From JAIXUI01 sp943373175 (GTDB lineage: Bacteria; Bacteroidota; Bacteroidia; UBA7662; JAIXUI01), in the NCBI GenBank assembly GCA_943373175.1, contig CALSBM010000028.1, positions 1 to 36,143 on the forward strand: a stretch of 36,143 bases of DNA. Reading direction: 5' to 3'. Made by a program: the position numbers and the translations under genes. The notes below the pieces were generated by a model, which saw only the letters and a program-made list of their open reading frames with translations, was not told the origin of the DNA and made no database searches. Below are positions 33,596 to 36,143 of this stretch, one piece after another; the stretch's first letter is position 1; each line of letters begins with the position of its first letter.

Positions 33596-35107
33596 TTAAA
33601 AGCGAAATCCAATAGATGCCATCATATTCCACCACGAATTGTGCAATACAGCCCCCACTGGCGGTAATCCAATAGCCTGATACATTAGGCGATATTGGGA
33701 CTGCCAATTTTGCCCGTAAGCAATATCAAAGGAAAATGCTCCAGTACGATAACCGCCTCCAAAGCCAATTCCCCAAGAAGATTGATCGGCATTGTTAGTA
33801 TTTACAGCATTCTTGAAAGGAGTAGTGCTATAATTAAAGCCCGTACGCGCAACCCACTGATTATTTTTTCCTAATCTTTTTTCTATTCCTGTTCTCCAGG
33901 TGTGGCGTGTAGAAAAGACCTCACGTATTCTTGAGTTGTTCCCATTGGTCCAATCATCAAATCCACTTGCTGACATCCTCATTTGATTAAGCGAAATTTG
34001 TTCATAATCAATGCTGATTAACCACGTCTGATTCGGAAAGAAGGCTAATCCAGCATTAAAACGAAAAGGCTGAGTAAATGTATAAGTAAAGTTATTGGCT
34101 GGAGAGCTGGAGTTAAACTGCCCTGTTACCCCCATATCGGTGTTCATTTTTGTTTGATAACCGTCTTGTAAAGTATGCACAATAGGAGAAGTGATTCCTA
34201 CTCCAAGCCTCATCCATTTCAATGGCTGAAACATAACTCCTATTCTTAATCCAATGCCAATCTGACCAAATGCTGTATTATTTTGGGTAAAGCTAAAATT
34301 TCGAAATCCCGGAATGGTATCGGCAACGTCTTCCTCACGAAACACCTGTGTCATAGTAAAATTAGTGCTCTGAAGGAATAGCGAAGCTCCTATCATAAGT
34401 TTATCCTGATAATTTCCTCCCACAGAAACTGCAAATTCGTTCATAGATCCAGCCATAATTACGCTGTCCGTTTGCCTTATACCTCCTTGAGGAACAGGAC
34501 TAGTAAATAGCTTTCTAACTGTATCTGTAGGATTAATCAAGTAGGTCATATACGCTGGATAAGCCGTAAATGGATAATTATCATTCAAACCCTGCTGGCT
34601 AAAAGGGATATTGGGATTATTCGCTTGATCAAGAAACTGATCTACCAAAGAAGATTGAAGATTATTTCCTTGAACCCTAGAAGCTGTATTAAAGTCACGA
34701 ATTCGGTTAAAGGTAAAACCGTAGTTGAAAAACCTCCAAGACGATTGGGGGTTTTTCAATCTTAAGTCTTGAACGGAAATGATTCCAAGACTTCCAAAAG
34801 AAAAATCTGAGGCAGAGGCACTGCCCTCTTGTCCAAAAAAAGTGGCATTTGAACTTCCACCCGCTACTTGTGGGGAAAACGATAAAACAGATTTTCGAAA
34901 AATTGCGATTGCTGCCGGGTTAAAAGGCATAGCTCCTATATCACCTCCAACAGCAGTCATTGCATTCGATAACCCTAAAGCTCTGGCTGAAGTTGCGCGT
35001 ACATCACCAGTCAGGCGAAGAGCGTCGGTTTCATTTTGAGCCATTGTGGGAAATGCGAGAAGTAATAAACACACAATACACCCGATAACGAAATGAAGTC
35101 GCCTCAT
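33596..35107 (-). CDS. FadL/OmpP1 (TodX)-family outer-membrane transport protein
   Basis: The 503-residue protein has a signal peptide (about residues 1-23, ending FPTMA before QNETDALRLTG). The mature N-terminus contains ARALGLSNAMTAVGGDIGAM and PFNPAAIAIF, the FadL-type plug signature with the conserved NPA. The remainder alternates as beta-strands with aromatic girdles and ends in GFRF, a typical outer-membrane barrel C-terminus. FadL relatives move fatty acids and other hydrophobic compounds. Bacteroidota members are of unknown substrate and are often mislabelled hemin receptors. It starts 23 bases after the Gly/Asn/Trp-rich gene and is probably co-transcribed with it. Confidence 0.85.
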   Translation of the reverse strand: MRRLHFVIGCIVCLLLLAFPTMAQNETDALRLTGDVRATSARALGLSNAMTAVGGDIGAMPFNPAAIAIFRKSVLSFSPQVAGGSSNATFFGQEGSASASDFSFGSLGIISVQDLRLKNPQSSWRFFNYGFTFNRIRDFNTASRVQGNNLQSSLVDQFLDQANNPNIPFSQQGLNDNYPFTAYPAYMTYLINPTDTVRKLFTSPVPQGGIRQTDSVIMAGSMNEFAVSVGGNYQDKLMIGASLFLQSTNFTMTQVFREEDVADTIPGFRNFSFTQNNTAFGQIGIGLRIGVMFQPLKWMRLGVGITSPIVHTLQDGYQTKMNTDMGVTGQFNSSSPANNFTYTFTQPFRFNAGLAFFPNQTWLISIDYEQISLNQMRMSASGFDDWTNGNNSRIREVFSTRHTWRTGIEKRLGKNNQWVARTGFNYSTTPFKNAVNTNNADQSSWGIGFGGGYRTGAFSFDIAYGQNWQSQYRLMYQAIGLPPVGAVLHNSWWNMMASIGFRF

Positions 35108-35130
35108 AATAGTTTAGAAATTATGGTGAA

Positions 35131-36143
35131 TTAGCGGGGCCTTGAAGTAGCGCCGCCCCCACCGCCTCCGCCACCTCGAGGACTGCCAAAACCTCCACCG
35201 GAGGGTTGGCTCGAGCCACCATTATTCTGACGGGAAGGGAAAGACTCATTATTTCTGTTTCTTCCTGCCGGGGCTTCATCACCTGAAAACAAATCTCTCC
35301 AAAAAGAACCTCTTTCGCTTCTAGCAGGCGCCTGCTGGTTATCTCTTGCCCAGTCATTATTTCTTCCCGATGGAGCCGTTTGATTATCAAACCCTCGGGA
35401 AGGAGTTTGAGGACTGCGAGCACCAGCTGTAGGCTGCTGGCCTCTGCCCGGAAGCATTCCACCACGTGAAAAACCGGAATTAGTTGGAAGGTAACCTCTG
35501 CCCCAGTCATCCCTGCTTACTGGAATTGAAGAACGATTGGTTTGGTCCTGAGCACCACTACCCCAAAAGTTGGGATAGTATCCAATAGGACTTCCCCAAT
35601 TAGACCAAGGACTGAACATACTGCCAGACCAAGGGTTGCCCCAGCCAGTACTCCACATCGGGTTACTCCATCCATTATTCCAATAAGGATTGTTCATTCC
35701 ACCATTCCAGAAAGGATCACCCCAAGGGTTCATATTCCATGCTCCATTACCCATGCCCCAACCAAATCCATTCATACTTCCCATTCCACCCATCCAAGGA
35801 TTGCCCATTCCCATACACATTGGTCCATAACCCAAGGAAAGACCTAACCCTCCCCATGAATTCATCCCAAATGAAAAACGGTTGCCTCCACCTAAAGGAG
35901 AGTAGAAAGGATCTAATTGTCCTAAGCCTGGACGCCATTCCGGAGTGAGCCAATAGTCATCCCGATATTGATCATACTTTGAGCCATTTAAACCCCTATT
36001 CACATTGCTTCCATTCTGAGTATTTGAAGATGCAGCTTCATGACCGAAGTAACTATCGAGGGTTGAATTGCCTGAAGTTGGCTTGACAGCCGGCAGTTCT
36101 TCTGCACTCCCATCGGCAACAGCATATACATCATCGTGGACTT
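35131..36143 (-). CDS. Gly/Asn/Trp/Met-rich low-complexity protein, 5' end outside window
   Basis: I do not recognise this protein. The frame is open to the window edge (about 336 codons); a GTG at 36003 is internal, because coding continues upstream as VHDDVYAVADGSAEELPAV, so the N-terminus and any signal or lipobox are missing. The centre is extremely rich in Gly, Trp, Asn, Met and Pro, with recurring NPW, NPY and NPM triplets such as NPYWNNGWSNPMWSTGWGNP. The last third is Arg/Gly/Ser/Asn/Gln-rich and disordered, ending in a poly-Gly run and ATSRPR. It lies directly upstream of the FadL-like gene. An envelope or surface location is inferred from composition and neighbour only. Confidence 0.7.
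   Translation of the reverse strand, partial: VHDDVYAVADGSAEELPAVKPTSGNSTLDSYFGHEAASSNTQNGSNVNRGLNGSKYDQYRDDYWLTPEWRPGLGQLDPFYSPLGGGNRFSFGMNSWGGLGLSLGYGPMCMGMGNPWMGGMGSMNGFGWGMGNGAWNMNPWGDPFWNGGMNNPYWNNGWSNPMWSTGWGNPWSGSMFSPWSNWGSPIGYYPNFWGSGAQDQTNRSSIPVSRDDWGRGYLPTNSGFSRGGMLPGRGQQPTAGARSPQTPSRGFDNQTAPSGRNNDWARDNQQAPARSERGSFWRDLFSGDEAPAGRNRNNESFPSRQNNGGSSQPSGGGFGSPRGGGGGGGGATSRPR

Noticed and set aside
35121..35510. Minus-strand open frame of 129 codons overlapping the Gly-rich gene
   Set aside because: A second frame of the same strand within a low-complexity gene; the frame with Gly/Asn/Trp bias continues upstream and is the real one.

Overview
The window is a chromosomal segment from a member of the Bacteroidota. 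Four things show this. The 16S rRNA start at the left edge (minus strand) has the phylum's usual sequence. Three promoters carry the -7 element TAnnTTTG with a distal TTG, used by the Bacteroidota primary sigma factor. The long str-S10-spc-alpha ribosomal operon has no tuf gene between fusA and rpsJ. The L36 protein lacks zinc ligands. Genus cannot be fixed from the sequence alone. I see no transposase, phage gene, CRISPR array or plasmid function.

Left region (1-7752). The first 54 bases are the 5' end of a 16S rRNA gene that continues beyond the window. Immediately upstream on the same strand lie tRNA-Leu(UAA) and tRNA-Gly(GCC), with two look-alike promoters, one before the tRNA pair and one between the tRNAs and 16S. 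Divergent from these is a three-gene plus-strand operon (535-4538) for polyprenyl-phosphate-linked sugar transfer: a DPM1-like GT2 enzyme and two different ArnT/PMT-like GT39 membrane transferases. Convergent to it is a minus-strand, overlapping three-gene unit (7541 to 4541): an ECF sigma factor, a single-pass membrane protein that looks like its anti-sigma partner but ends in a beta-barrel-like domain, and a PKD-domain lipoprotein.

Centre (7753-28885). A lone DUF4442 thioesterase-like gene faces a minus-strand block. Read in transcription order, that block starts at a promoter at 28937-28967 and runs rpsL, rpsG, fusA, then the S10 cluster (rpsJ to rpsQ), the spc cluster (rplN to secY, then map, infA, rpmJ) and the alpha cluster (rpsM, rpsK, rpsD, rpoA, rplQ). 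This is 33 genes in about 17.5 kb with almost no spacers. A strong hairpin terminator follows rplQ, yet carA, eno, a ftsB/divIC-type gene and a small membrane protein continue downstream with no obvious new promoter, so partial read-through is likely.

Right region (28886-36143). A STAS-domain antagonist and a response-regulator/PP2C phosphatase form an overlapping pair resembling a partner-switching module without its kinase. An etfB-etfA-bifunctional-nuclease-family operon has its own promoter and ends in a strong hairpin terminator. A small TPR gene diverges from etfB. The right edge holds a FadL/OmpP1-type outer-membrane protein, preceded by the 3' part of a Gly/Asn/Trp/Met-rich protein whose start lies outside the window.

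Most of the window is core housekeeping sequence. The parts I could not fully explain are the sigma/anti-sigma-barrel/PKD unit, the tRNA pair in the rRNA leader, the low-complexity protein at the right edge, and the RGG-like tail on S3.
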